From assembly GCA_020631735.1 (NCBI GenBank), contig CM036223.1:5804191-5868190 (forward strand): 64,000 nucleotides of DNA, written 5' to 3'. Of this stretch, positions 1-10,998 are shown piece by piece (positions within the stretch are counted from its first letter, which is position 1; every line of letters starts with the position of its first letter). This DNA comes from Saccharum officinarum. Lineage: Eukaryota > Streptophyta > Magnoliopsida > Poales > Poaceae. Made by a program: the position numbers and the translations under genes. The notes beneath the pieces were generated by a model that was given only the letters and a program-made list of their open reading frames with translations, ran no database searches and was not told the DNA's origin.

Positions 1-714
1 GTTGTCAGCACACGAGAGTCATCGGTAGGTGGTAGTGGTGAAGAAGTGGTGGTGGGACTCAGGAGTAGTAGTCACTGAACGGTGGGCCCGTTGGCTTTGT
101 GAGCTCGTCATTAGTCACTGCATCGGCTGGTGTTGGGCAGCACGTCGGCGTGTTGATTGGCTCATGAAATTCGGATGCGAAGGAGGCATGCTTTATACCT
201 GTCTGCATTTCTGAAGAAATTAAAAGAAAGGAAATGAAAAGAAAAATAAAAGACAAATGTATGGTTATTCTGAACTGCGGAGGCATAGGCGCCAGGTAGC
301 GCTTCCATTCTGTAAAATAAACACGCTCGTTAAATCTAATGACTTCAGGAGTTCAGGACCCATGTGCAGGATGCATATGTGGCACATGCCCTTGAGAGCA
401 AAATAAACATTACCAATGGTTTTGTGGTACATCTAGTTCAATCCTGTGCTGAATGTTGCGCACCCAGCTTCTTGTAAACCGAGAGCTTACGGCTCGTGCA
501 GAAAGCCCCAGATCTATCTGTTCCAACAGAAACGTGGCACATCAGAGTTTATATCAAATTCACAAAGCTCCAGTTTTTCCCTCGCCAGATTTTGTGTTGG
601 ATTCTTGGTTGTGGTTGGGTTGTTCCTTTTTCATAAATTTTGGAGTAAATTTAGAGGATCCAACAGGCTGCAGGTCATGGCGGCCCTGGCACACCGCACG
701 CACAATGGTTATGT
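1..714. other. Intergenic, no supported feature
   Basis: Only short open frames without recognisable domains are present, on both strands. No promoter, tRNA or repeat boundary could be supported. The right edge touches the 9-bp target duplication of the Mutator-like element that starts at 724. Confidence 0.5.
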
Positions 715-723
715 TTTTGCTTA

Positions 724-1876
724 CGGAAGGGCTAGCGTCCGGATGTATGGCCGCAGGACTCGTTCGGACGCTGCTCCCGCACATGCACCCATCCCACGCC
801 ACCTTACGCCCACATCGCATCCCATCCCACGTCCCCGTGCCCGCATCCCATCCCATGCCACCCGTGCCCCACGTCCCATCCCATGCCAGCGTCTGCATCC
901 GAACGCAGCAAACTTGATAACCCCCACTCCAACGCCAACGCCGAGGCGAGATGAAGAGAAGGGAAGGAAGGGGAGGGAGAGGAGAGGGCGAGGCACTCCT
1001 CACGAGCTAGGTGCCGAAGCCCTGCGGTAGGCCGTTGTCCACCAGCTACTAGCGCTATTGGAACATGTGCAACACCCGATCTACTTTTAAAACATCCAGA
1101 TGCAACACTTGCAACATACGTATAAAGAAGATGAAACATTTAAAATATGCGTCTGAAATACTTGCAAAAATATCCGAAAACACATGAAAAGCCATTGTAA
1201 AACATATGCAACATTCAGATAAAACACTTGCAGCATAGTGTGAAATATATACAACATCCAAATAAACACACTTGCAATATACGTCTAGAAAAACAGATGA
1301 AATATTGGGAACAGAAGCTTGCAACAACATACGTGTACAACCATTGAAACATATGGACCATCTAGATCTACCTTTGCAACATCCATATAAAACATATGCA
1401 ACATACCTATGAATCATCTAAAATATTTGAAACATAAGGCTTACAACATATGTTTTTCACCCTTCTTCCATACGACACAGCGTAGAACGAGAGAACGACC
1501 AGTTCCGGCCAGTCGACGGCCGAGGATGGTGGCGTGCACCTAGCCTGGGCTTGTCTAGTAACGGCCACCTCTCCTAGCTGCCTGGCCCTGGGCGCGGCAG
1601 AGGACAGGCATGGCGCGACGGGGGACGGAGGGGCGTCGTGGGGGATGGGGTGCGCCACGGGGGATGGTGGCGGTGGCGCCCCGGAGTGGGCCACGACGCG
1701 AGATGGAGGCGCCACGGGGATGTCGGCGGCGTGGCGGAGTGGGGCGGGCGGACGGCCGCATGACAGACGAGCACAGAGTGGGGAGATGAGCGCAGAGTGG
1801 GGAGATGAGCGTAAAGTGGGGAGATTTGATTTTTTTCAAGTCTAGGCGGACGGACACCTGAGCGGGAGCATTATTG
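724..1876. mobile_element. Non-autonomous Mutator-like element, copy 1
   Basis: Seen: the 9-mer ttttgctta occurs at 715-723 and again at 1877-1885, directly flanking this 1153-bp block. A 9-bp target duplication is characteristic of Mutator-like elements. The block has a GC-rich left part with 'catcccatcc' type repeats, a central array of degenerate 'acttgcaacat' units (about 1077-1450) and a GC-rich right part. Two other loci (30.5-31.5 kb and 57.7-60.7 kb) share this layout, so it is a family. No transposase is visible and no long terminal inverted repeat is obvious; the ends share only short stretches such as gcgtccgg / ccggacgg. The open frames through the GC-rich parts are probably not genes. 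Confidence 0.6.
1077..1450. repeat. Degenerate acttgcaacat repeat array
   Basis: Variants of 'aaacacttgcaacat' and 'catccagat' recur every 15 to 35 bases across this stretch. The same array type lies inside the two related elements at about 30680-31080 and 58020-58295/60226-60290. It is a structural part of this transposon family. The long minus-strand open frames over it (rich in C, Y, F and M) arise from the repeat and are not taken as genes. Confidence 0.6.
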
Positions 1877-1885
1877 TTTTGCTTA

Positions 1886-2370
1886 TCAGCATAAGGCGGC
1901 TAAGTGTTGAAAACTTGAATTTATCCCCCTTAAAAATCATATCTATAACCTCCCAATTTTAAAGATCACCATCTATAGGTGAGATTGTATTGAAGAAAAT
2001 AGACACCCTACAACATACCTTTAATTAACCTAGGCAATACAATTTGTTGTTATTTGGTTTGCCTAGGTAGAAAGCTATAAAATGTTGTGGCCAGGCTGTG
2101 CCTTAGGCTGTAGAGCGGGTGTAGGAGGAAGGGTTCATAGCTGCATAGGTAGGATTTGGTTGAATAGTGGGATGCGGGTTAAGCTTGCTTCGAGGATAGT
2201 GCTAGCCTACGTATATGGGTTTGTGCAGGTAACCAAACACTGCACTGCCAGGACCTAAATAAGGGGTTGAGCATGTAACCAAACAAACCCTATATATCAA
2301 TTTTGTATTCATAGAGCATAGTCTTTTCGTTAAATTTGTTATTGTGCATTTGCCGCCGCTGCAAACTATT
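1886..2370. other. Intergenic, no supported feature
   Basis: AT-rich sequence between the Mutator-like element and the LINE tail. No coding or RNA feature is supported. Confidence 0.4.
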
Positions 2371-3257
2371 TTTTGAAAGGATGGCAATAGATTTGCCGTG
2401 ATTTTTATTAGACGAGGGAAAAACAAAAAAATGGAGTTACAAACACAACACAAAAAAGAAAGAGAAGAAAGAAAACGGCGACCTCAGCCGGAGTCTACGA
2501 AATATTGAAACAAGACAACAGGCCCCGAGACCACTCCGAAACGAAATGAAAACCGGCTGAAGCGCCCACCACCAACCCCCGCAAGGGGGCGACGAAATGA
2601 CTGGACACTGGCTAAACTACAGTGTCACCATTATGCATTGCCCAGTTGTATTGTGTAATGTTATCCTTACATAGGCTCACGACTTCTCTTGGGCGTCTTG
2701 TTTTCTGTTCAAAAGTTCTTCTATTACACTCCTTCCAAATATGCCACCAGAAATAGATTATGATTCCATCAAAAACTGTTTTTCTTAGTTTGTCAAAGGT
2801 AGATCTACATCTCCTCCAATAACTATAGATGGAGCTGCTTTGACTTATGTTCCGAACGTGGGGTATATCACACCATGTTTGTACTACTGCCCATGTTTCC
2901 TTTGTGTAAATATAGTCTTTACATAGATGTTGTGGCGTTTCAGGCTTCATCCCACATAACTTGCAAATAGGGTCATTAGGCCAGCCCCTCTTGAGCAAGT
3001 TATTTGCGGTAAGAATCTTCAGATGAAGTAGACTCCAGGCAGAAAACTTGCATTTCTGTTCTATCCGTGCTTTCCAAATTAGGGTAAGTCTTATTTTACT
3101 GAAAATCCCTGTAAATTGTATGTTGTATGCACTACTGGTTGTGCAATCGCCATCCACTATCCACCGCCATCGAATAGAATCCCCAACCTCTTATTTCCTC
3201 AATATCTGATGGATAGCCTCCCAAAGATCAACATATTTTGTGAGTTCTCTCCCGGTA
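2371..3257 (-). mobile_element. LINE (L1-type) 3' end, 5'-truncated
   Basis: Read on the minus strand this holds the C-terminal zinc-binding part of a LINE reverse transcriptase, then a 3' UTR, then a short A-run (ttttttg on the plus strand at 2371). The element is cut at its 5' side near 3257, as is usual for LINEs after incomplete reverse transcription. No clear target-site duplication was found. The UTR contains aataaaa close to the A-run (plus ttttatta near 2404-2411). Confidence 0.65.
2612..3255 (-). pseudogene. LINE reverse transcriptase C-terminal zinc-binding (zf-RVT) fragment
   Basis: The open part from 3157 to 2612 encodes 181 residues with the zf-RVT pattern: a Lys/Trp-rich lead (SAWSLLHLKILTANNLLKRG), CKLCG, then a PQHLC block and the trailing Trp-rich segment. 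The frame continues upstream to about 3255 (a TKYVDLWEAI-like stretch), interrupted by one in-frame stop near 3195. The domain normally sits at the C-terminus of plant L1 ORF2, after endonuclease and reverse transcriptase, both missing here. It is a dead fragment, inserted with the tail toward the left of the window. Confidence 0.7.
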
Positions 3258-5100
3258 CCGGTTATGAATGATTAAAAAGATAACCCGCTTTGGTACCACC
3301 TGTAGGATCATTTTACTATAGGATAGGCAATCAGAGGGGGTGAATGATTGCGGAAGCTAATTTTTTTACAATTAACATAACACCCCAAGTAAATTCCAAA
3401 TCACCCTTGTTGTTAGAAATAGCAATAGGAAATGCCATGCATAGATGAATTAAATTATCATCTCATTGTAGTTGCTCCCTTTTAATAGAAAATTTTATCT
3501 CTCCTCGAACCATATATATCTGATGCAAAAAGGCTGCTCTACTGATGTTCTGATTTATATGAAACGGCTTAGGAGCTTAAGATATAAAGGCTAGATTAAA
3601 CAAAGTTGCGACGAAACAAAATATCCATCGAATAATAGGCAGTGAAGTAGAGATGACAAAATGAAAATGTAATTTCAAACCTTGAACTTCATTACTTGAA
3701 CAGGTTTTTAAAATATTCATATCAACACATAAAAACCCTCTCAAAGTCACACAAAAAAAAAATCTCACTATCGAAAGAACAAAACGAAACTAAGCCAAAG
3801 AAGCAAAATACTACTCTTGCAGATCTCAGACCATAGCCTCTCGTCCCTGCATCTGATCTATCTCTTTCTCTGGCTCTCTGCCTCAAATTAGCACAGCAAT
3901 GTGCTAAGCAAAAGCAAAAGGCAAGCAAGCCACAACTTCCTTTTTCTTTTGCTCCACACAAGTCAGTCATTCTAATCATCACGTATGCATGCAGCACACC
4001 AGCAGAGCTTCTCATCTGCATGCACTCAAAATCAAAAGCACACAAGCTAGTACACACATTTCCTTTTTCTTTTTAGCATGCTCACTCATGCACACACTCT
4101 CGCACCCACCATATGCATTTGCAGAATTCAACCGTACACACACAGCTACCACACACGCATGCACTCTGCACTCTGCATTCTCACCAAAAGGACACGCCCG
4201 AACCTATAGCCTGTCACCGATCACGTTCCACTTCAAGTAACACCTGCACATGAACAACGAACCATATACGCATAGGCGGATACATCACTAGGGTGAGCTA
4301 GGGCGGCCGCCCTAGGTCCCTCCGGCCAAGCACCATATCCCCACCCTCTCGGAGGAAGCGATGATGAAGAAGGTAGACGCCCCACACGCACTCAACGAGA
4401 CAGCAACGAGCGCAGTAGGACCGCGTTGTGGGCTTCGATTAGACTGGGCCACGACCGTCTATGGTCCAGCAGTCGCCATCCAGGAGTGCGGATAGGCCGG
4501 CGACCATGCGAGTCGCAACTCTCCGTCTCTCTGCTCGTCGTCGTTGCTAGCGTGCGCTGCGCCGCAATCCACTGTAGGTTCCGCTCGGCGCTTGCCACCT
4601 GCGGCGGCCAGCCTTGCCCCGCGGCCACAGCCCCCTCCCTGCCGCCGTGCCGGCCGTCGGATCCCGCCCTAGGTCATTTCGTGGGCTGGATTCGCCACTG
4701 CATATATGAGCACAAGTCCACACTTGACTCAGGACTAGTCTGGGCAACACCACTCACGTGAGTGTGTTACATCAATCTTAAAACAACATAATGTAAATAT
4801 CATAGCACTGAACACTTTGCAACAATAATTTACTTTGTAATGCCAGTATCATTGCAAACTAATTTTTCATCAGACATGATCTCACAATAATATAAAACAA
4901 ATCGGGTAAGCTTTGATTGGATTGGTGATACTACAGGTAGGACAACAGGAGTTGCCAGACGACCCATTCTATCTGCCTAAGCATAGCGGATGACAACGGT
5001 TACATCTAGTTCACCAGAACTGCAACCATGCAAGGTAGAGGGAGGTCCCTGACAGTCTATAGGCCAAGCATCTTTTACTTAGGGTTGCATCCAAATAGAC
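3258..5100. other. Intergenic; contains a GC-rich patch, no supported gene
   Basis: Mostly AT-rich up to 4260, with a CA-rich segment at about 4040-4200 (cacacac/gcatgc). A GC-rich patch at 4290-4690 is open on both strands but shows no recognisable domain. It begins with an 18-bp perfect palindrome at 4298-4315. I cannot support a gene. Confidence 0.4.
4298..4315. repeat. 18-bp perfect palindrome with central NotI-type core
   Basis: The sequence ctagggcgg is followed directly by its reverse complement. It marks the left edge of the GC-rich patch and may belong to a transposon terminus. Confidence 0.5.
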
Positions 5101-5164
5101 CTTGAGTGTGGCTAAGTAAAGCACTTTCTAGAATTTGGTGGTTGTTATGTCAATCAACCTATTT

Positions 5165-5530
5165 CCAAGTTTGGTGACCTCCAATATCTCACAAATAACT
5201 AAGATAGAAAAGGTGGTCAGGCTCATTTCTATATTTACAATTGTAATCCTTGCAACAAAGACTAATAGCAATACATGTACTCCGCTCCAACAGTTAATGT
5301 TATCAAATAGTGAGGATGAATGAGACTGTAACGTCAAAACACCCATTTCATTATCTGGCTGACAATGCATATATACTGCAGTGAGCACTACATGCCATTT
5401 CCATTTTCATCATACAAGATATATGAACTGTCATATCATTTTAGCAAGTTGCTATGATCGGTACTGTTAAAATGTGTGTCTCATGACTCAACAAACACAT
5501 AAACAAGTTAACTGTAACTAGCTGGTGAGT
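5165..5530. repeat. Dispersed repeat family R, locus 1
   Basis: Shares an ordered set of blocks with 10900-13150 and 15924-16460. These are a 'tttggtgacctccaatatc' core, 'caaataactaa', then 'ctgcagtgag' and 'ccattttcatcat', and finally a 'gttaaaatgtgtg' block. No terminal inverted repeats or target duplication could be defined, so the class is unknown. It is probably non-coding. Confidence 0.55.
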
Positions 5531-6116
5531 TTGCGACGAGGTCGATGCGTGGTGTTTGGCTGGCTACAAGCACCTAAGGTCGCTAATGGCGTTGATCTGA
5601 GTACGCCTCCACAGCTTGTTTGGTTAGTCGCAAAACGGTTACTTTGTAATTACAATCATGTGCGAGCTTTGGGTGTAAAGGGCTTCGGTAGCCTTGGGAT
5701 TACCGTGGCCTCTTAGTGTTGTAACAAATTCTTCTCCTGCTTAATGAAAAACGTGCCTAGCACGATCGCGAAAAAAAGCTGGTGAGTTCGCGTGGCTCTC
5801 TGGTGTGGACTCTGGAGTTTAGACTCTATGTCGATTGTTAATGAGCCATTGGAGAACTGGAGGCTTCTGGCCTAAACATGTTAATGATGAACACCACCAC
5901 CATATATATAAGTCAAACGATTTAATCCTTCCTACAAAACCAAGCAATCCATCCTCAAAATAGGTTCCAAACCAATTCAGAAATCAAAACCATTCCCCAT
6001 CGGTTTGGTTCCTCTGCTCGGGTTCTCTAGAGTCCCTCTGTTTTCTGCTCCAGGTTTTGTCTCGTCTGCCTGTTTGACAGGTGTTCGAATAAGCTAGCAT
6101 GCCCAAAAAAGGCTAA
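5531..6116. other. Intergenic, no supported gene
   Basis: AT-rich flank between repeat R locus 1 and the solo LTR. A segment near 5880-6010 (atatataagtcaaac, aaccaattcagaaatc) has weaker relatives near 13200-13300 and 16540-16640, so repeat R may extend further than annotated. Confidence 0.4.
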
Positions 6117-6121
6117 CAAGT
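6117..6121. repeat. Target-site duplication caagt, left
   Basis: caagt immediately precedes the TG of the LTR; its twin is at 9046-9050. Confidence 0.9.
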
Positions 6122-9045
6122 TGTAATACCCTAAAATTTGCACCATTTTAAAAATAGGAGAATTGAATTTATTTACGCAATTTTGTGGACATTTTAACCT
6201 AGAGAAATCATTTTTGATGAATAAAATCAACTATAAGGTTAGATGCATGCTTGTGCATACATGCCGCTGCATATTTTCATTTGTGGTGATTGGGTTTTAT
6301 TACAAGAGAAAAGGATTTCAAAAACTATTTGAAAATGCATTTGAAATATTAGAAAAGGAAAAGAAAATAGAAATTCTCTCCTTCTCAAATTTCGGCCCGA
6401 AGGCCCAGCTCTCTCGGCCTGCTCGGCCTTTTCTCCTCCCATCTCAGCCGCTGGCCCGCTTCACATGCCGTTGGCCCAGCTCCTCCTTGGCCCAAGCAAG
6501 CCGACGCCGCTGTCTTCCTCTTTTCTCTGCCGTGAGCCGTAACGGGCCGGCCCAGCAGACCACCGGCCGAAGCCGCGCGTCCTTCTCCTCCCTCCATGTC
6601 ACTGCCATGCCGGGCCCGCATGTAAGCGGTATCCTCTTCATCTTCAAGCTCGTAACCGAGTGGGACTCTACCATGGAGTCCAATGCCGACCCGACGCCGT
6701 TGAGTCCATCCCTGCCCCGGCGCCCCGTGATGACGTGCTGCCCAAGGGACCCCGCCTCATAAAGAGCCGCCTATGCCGCCTCCCTATTCCAACAATCGCG
6801 AGCTTCTTCGCCCTAGCCACCGCAACATAGAAGCCGCCGCTCAAGCTCGGGAGCAATCCGACGACGTCGTCGACTTGGACATCCCCGTAAGCTGCTGTCG
6901 TGTTCGAGTCGCCCCTACGACCTCGCCAAGCTACGTTTTTTCTGTTCTCTCGGTTTTTATCGCTGAAATCCTCTCACCGGTGCTCACAGTGCTCCGCCGC
7001 CTGCCATTGGGAGCCGTCCGACGTCCTCATCCAATTTCCGCCACTCCAATCCATCTAGGTGAGTTCGCGGCTCTCTCTTCTATCTTCCTGTGCAATCGGT
7101 TCATCGAATCGTGTCCCCTGCTGCCGGATTGATCAACGCCGACGAGCAATGGCTCGCCGCCGGCCAAATCGCCGCCGTCGGGTCACTGTTGGTGGCCGGA
7201 ATCCTCTTCTCTCATCCTCGCCATCTAATCTCGTCCGTTCAATTCAAATCGGACGGCTGATATTAGCCGATACCCTTTCGGCTGTCAGATTTCTAAAAGA
7301 GCCCCTCTGTTTTCTATAAATCTAACCTGCAGTCCAAAGCGCGTTTACAGACTTTTGTTTTCTCTTTTAGAAGGCGTATTTTGGTTCGGTTATGTTGAAA
7401 TACGTTTTCAAGTATTTACAGTTTTGCCATTCAACTTGTTTTAGCCATAACTTCTCCGTTTTAACTCCGATTTGATCCGTTCAAATTGCGTTAGGTTCGT
7501 AATTTCATAATCTATATGATAGTGCTACTGTTTAGTAGGTTCTCCACTCTTAAATTTTGAGATTAGATTTAATCTATTACTTTAATAAAGAAAATCTTGT
7601 TTAAATCATATCTTTTTCGTTTTAGCTCCGATTTGCGTGCAATTCGCGTCTGTGTGATCCTAGTGAGATGTAGATTCGTTTTACAAACTTTTCAACTTAT
7701 TTTGCTACTGTTGGTGTACTGTTCTAATTGTAGCTTTGTTTGCTTTGTATGATTGCTCTTGGATGATTGATGTTGGTGTGTTAATCGAGAATAGAAGGTG
7801 AGCAGTTCGTTGGTGATCAAGAATACTATTACGAACCAGGTCAATAGGATCAGCTAGATCAAGGCAAGTATAGCATGGGACTATCCTTGTTACCTATTCA
7901 CTTTAATTCACTTAATTCATCATGCATGTGTTTCCTTGTTAAGGATGCCTTAGTGTTGATCTTGTTCCTTGAATCCTATGGTTATAGCATTGGGTAGTTT
8001 GCTAGTGCTCACATAAACAATGATCTTATAATTTGACTAATGATATATGCAATAAAACTAAAAGATGATTTTTAGCAAACAAGGAACAAGAGGGTTAGAG
8101 TTTTCTCTAGATTCCTCTCCATAAGGACTTATCTGTAAGCGAACATCCGGGACTTATAATACAGCTATGAGGGCTACATGGCTCTGGCTTTAGTCATATA
8201 AGAGGACCTTTTCTAGCTTGTTAGTGGTTACCTTTATGGCGCAAAAAGAGTGTGTTCCGGGTCGGGTGTAGTGCGGCTTCTGTCCCTATGTGTATAGGTT
8301 GCGTGTCATTGTGCCATATGGAAGGGGGGCTCTACATCCGCAGGCCACGAAACCTAGCGGCCCTAACTTGTTAGACGAACCTTGGAAAGACTTCATAGTG
8401 AAACTTAACTGTCCAATGGGGAGTCATGACCTCAGACTTTTAGGGATCACGACTCATAGTGAAAGTGTACAACCTCTGCAGACTGTAAAACTGGTATATC
8501 AGCCGTGCTCACGGTCACGAGCGGCCTTGGACCCTTATGGAATAGAGATCACTATTAATTTACTTGTTCTTGCTATTCATTATTCTCTTTACATGATCAT
8601 GTGTTTATATTGGGAACATTACCTATTTGTTGCTACTCAATTGCTTAAAACATGATCAACTAAAAGCTACATGCAGTTAAACCAGTGTCTACCCTATTTG
8701 AGCTTCATGAACCCCGTGTTATATTTGTTGAGTACTTTTGTGCTCACCCTTGCATTCCCCACACCTCAGGATGGACTCCCGATTGTGCAAATAGTGACTA
8801 CTACTTCTACTTCCCTGAAGAATACTAGACTTGTGGTCAACCAGTTGACGTGCCTGTGCTATGGAGCTAGCTACCACAAGATTTATCTATGTTTCCGCTT
8901 AGTTATGTGAAGACCCTGTGATTTTATTCGTTATGTAATAAACATCTGTGATGATACTATTTATATTTGTCATCTTATGTGTGATTGATCTCTGGACGCA
9001 CATAAGATTATGCATTCCATTTGTTCCTTGAAAATGGGTGTGACA
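6122..9045 (+). mobile_element. Solo LTR of a Ty3/gypsy retrotransposon
   Basis: Starts TGTAATACCC and ends GGTGTGACA, giving canonical TG...CA termini. It is flanked on both sides by the 5-bp duplication caagt. It aligns end to end with the LTR at 23105-25959. No primer-binding site or gag/pol follows it. An LTR flanked directly by its own target duplication is the product of unequal recombination between the two LTRs of a former full element. At 2924 bp it fits the long LTRs of chromodomain gypsy families. The short open frames in it, such as those at 6163-6762 and 6773-7319, are not considered genes. Confidence 0.9.
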
Positions 9046-9050
9046 CAAGT
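9046..9050. repeat. Target-site duplication caagt, right
   Basis: Exact copy of 6117-6121 directly after the terminal CA of the LTR. Confidence 0.9.
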
Positions 9051-9398
9051 TAGAGAAAGTAATAATCAGAAAATAAAGAAATTAAAAATTTGAAATCATG
9101 GCATGTCCCCCACACCGGCTCAGCTTCCTTGTTTGGTCCGTATCAATTGTCATCATGTGAGCTGCGAGCATGGCAGTGGCATGGCAGCTACAAGCTGCAC
9201 GGAGGGCTACGGCATGCACAGACGTCCGCGGGCGCCGCCAGTGTACACATAATAATGCAATTATCACTTTTCTAAGAAAAAAATAGAATATCCATGTTCG
9301 TTAAAATTTGTTATATACTTCAAAAAAAACAAAATTTTACTTACTGCATTTGTCATTAAAAAATGTGACATATGTATAATGCAACTTACTATCATGTA

Positions 9399-9544
9399 CT
9401 TTCTCCATTCCAAATTATAAGACGGTTTGTTTTTTCTAGATATACTGCTTTTAATATGTATCTAGATATAGTGTATACCTAAATGCATAGCACAAGATAT
9501 GTATCTAGAAAAGTCAAAATGTTTTAAATTTGAAACGGATAGAG
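9399..9544. mobile_element. Stowaway-type MITE
   Basis: About 146 bp. The left end reads ctttctccattccaaatt and the right end is its imperfect inverse (…aaacggatagag), flanked by TA at 9397-9398 and 9545-9546. The internal 'tatgtatctaga' inverted motifs are typical of grass Tc1/mariner-derived MITEs. A close relative is at 28033-28179. Confidence 0.75.
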
Positions 9545-9546
9545 TA

Positions 9547-10429
9547 CATCTTTTTATAATATATTAACATGTCATTACACACAAAATATGTTAAGTACAC
9601 CTCACGTGAACTATAATAAAGCCGTTACACCAAAAAAAATATGTCAAAGTATTTATTCCACTAATGGTTGTTGCGGGTCGAAAATGTTGTCATGCACCCG
9701 TTACTAAATTAAATACGACTTTAGTATATGTGACTCCACCATCCGTCTATCCCTCACTCCCACACCTCTCTTCTCACTATAACACTGCATCGATTATAGT
9801 TTGAAGCTGAAAAAAGTATTCAATAGCAGCACACCACACATGTCTTAGTCTGGCCACCTTAGCTAGAGTCTCTACCAGCTACTGCCACACAAGCGCGAGC
9901 ACGTAGCTCGCCTACCACATTTCTTAACCTCAAACGGAGTAACGATTAACAGGTTCACACAATAACCAACTATTTAAGCTGAGTCAATCTCCAATCAATT
10001 TCTCTTATAGGTTTGATCCTTCACTACACCTGACATTGTATGTTCGGGTCCAGTACACTAAAAGTAGGGCTTAGCTATTTATGGCATTCAATCAAACAGG
10101 CCTATTCGAACAAAACATTGCAAAGGTTTAAAGGAACCGTCTCGTTACTCATGGATCATTATTTGATAGGATTGCACCTTACAATGGTTTACTTTGGTCA
10201 TTAATTGTGAAGCTTAAATGACCACAAACACCATGTACCGGATTGCTCTAGTTTCAGCCTTGATCCATCCATGGAGAGTTGCCAATGATGTTCAGGCACA
10301 CGACACAAAACCCAGAAAAGCCTACCCGCATATAGAAGTTAAGGACTAAATGGATAAAACTGGGCGACTGAGAAAGAACTATGGCTGAGTACTAGAAGCT
10401 TGTTCTAGCCAGCAGCGACGCGATTGCCG
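9547..10429. other. Intergenic, no supported feature
   Basis: AT-rich and moderately low-complexity. No domain, RNA gene or element boundary is supported. Confidence 0.4.
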
Positions 10430-10893
10430 TGAACCCCGCAGCAATCCATTCATTGGATTCTTCAATCACCATGTCAACCACCCTGAGCACCGGCGGCGCG
10501 GTGTTGTCAAAGACCCGGCTGTTGCGCCCCACAGCGATCCATTCATGAGCACCGGCAGCGCGGTGTTGTCAAAGACCCGCTGTTGCGCTTGCCATGCAAC
10601 GAGCAAGATGATGGAGTCGAAACCTTTCCTGAACTCCTTGGCCACCTCTCTCTTGGAGCTGACCCACCATTCCGCAAGCGAACCAGCCGAATTGGGCATT
10701 AACCGTTCCTAGCTGAGCAGCCTCAGTACATGGAACCAGAGTTCCCTGGAAAACACACATGTGGAGAACAGGTGATCCGTAGCGCACATCACGCAATCCG
10801 CGTCATCTTGGAGCCCGTGTCTTTTGCGACGTTCTGCCGTCCATAGGCGTCTATGGAATGCAAGCCAGAAGAAGAACTTGACTCTGGGAGGTG
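10430..10893 (-). pseudogene. LINE zf-RVT fragment
   Basis: On the minus strand one frame from about 10893 to 10466 encodes a reverse-transcriptase zinc-binding segment: a VKFFFWLAFHRRLWTAERR lead, CVMCATDHLFSTCVFSRELW, then a Trp-containing tail, with a single in-frame stop at about 10709. This C-terminal domain of plant L1-type ORF2 is all that remains. It is of a different LINE lineage from the fragment at 2612-3255, because the residues around the Cys cluster differ. It abuts repeat family R at about 10894. A 62-bp tandem duplication lies in its 3' part. Confidence 0.6.
10485..10607. repeat. Two-copy tandem duplication, period 62 bp
   Basis: The block starting gagcaccggcggcgcggtg at 10485 recurs at 10547 with a few substitutions and a one-base indel. 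It lies inside the LINE remnant. Confidence 0.7.
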
Positions 10894-10998
10894 CCGAAGT
10901 TTGGTGACCTCCAATATCACACACAAATAACTAAGGTAGGAAAGGTGATTCGGCTTAAAGGTAAACCTAATAACAAAGACTAGTAACAATACATACAC

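Noticed and set aside
804..1417. Cys/Tyr/Phe-rich minus-strand open frames, membrane-protein-like
   Set aside because: They follow the degenerate acttgcaacat array, which occurs with similar false frames at 30.8 and 58 kb.
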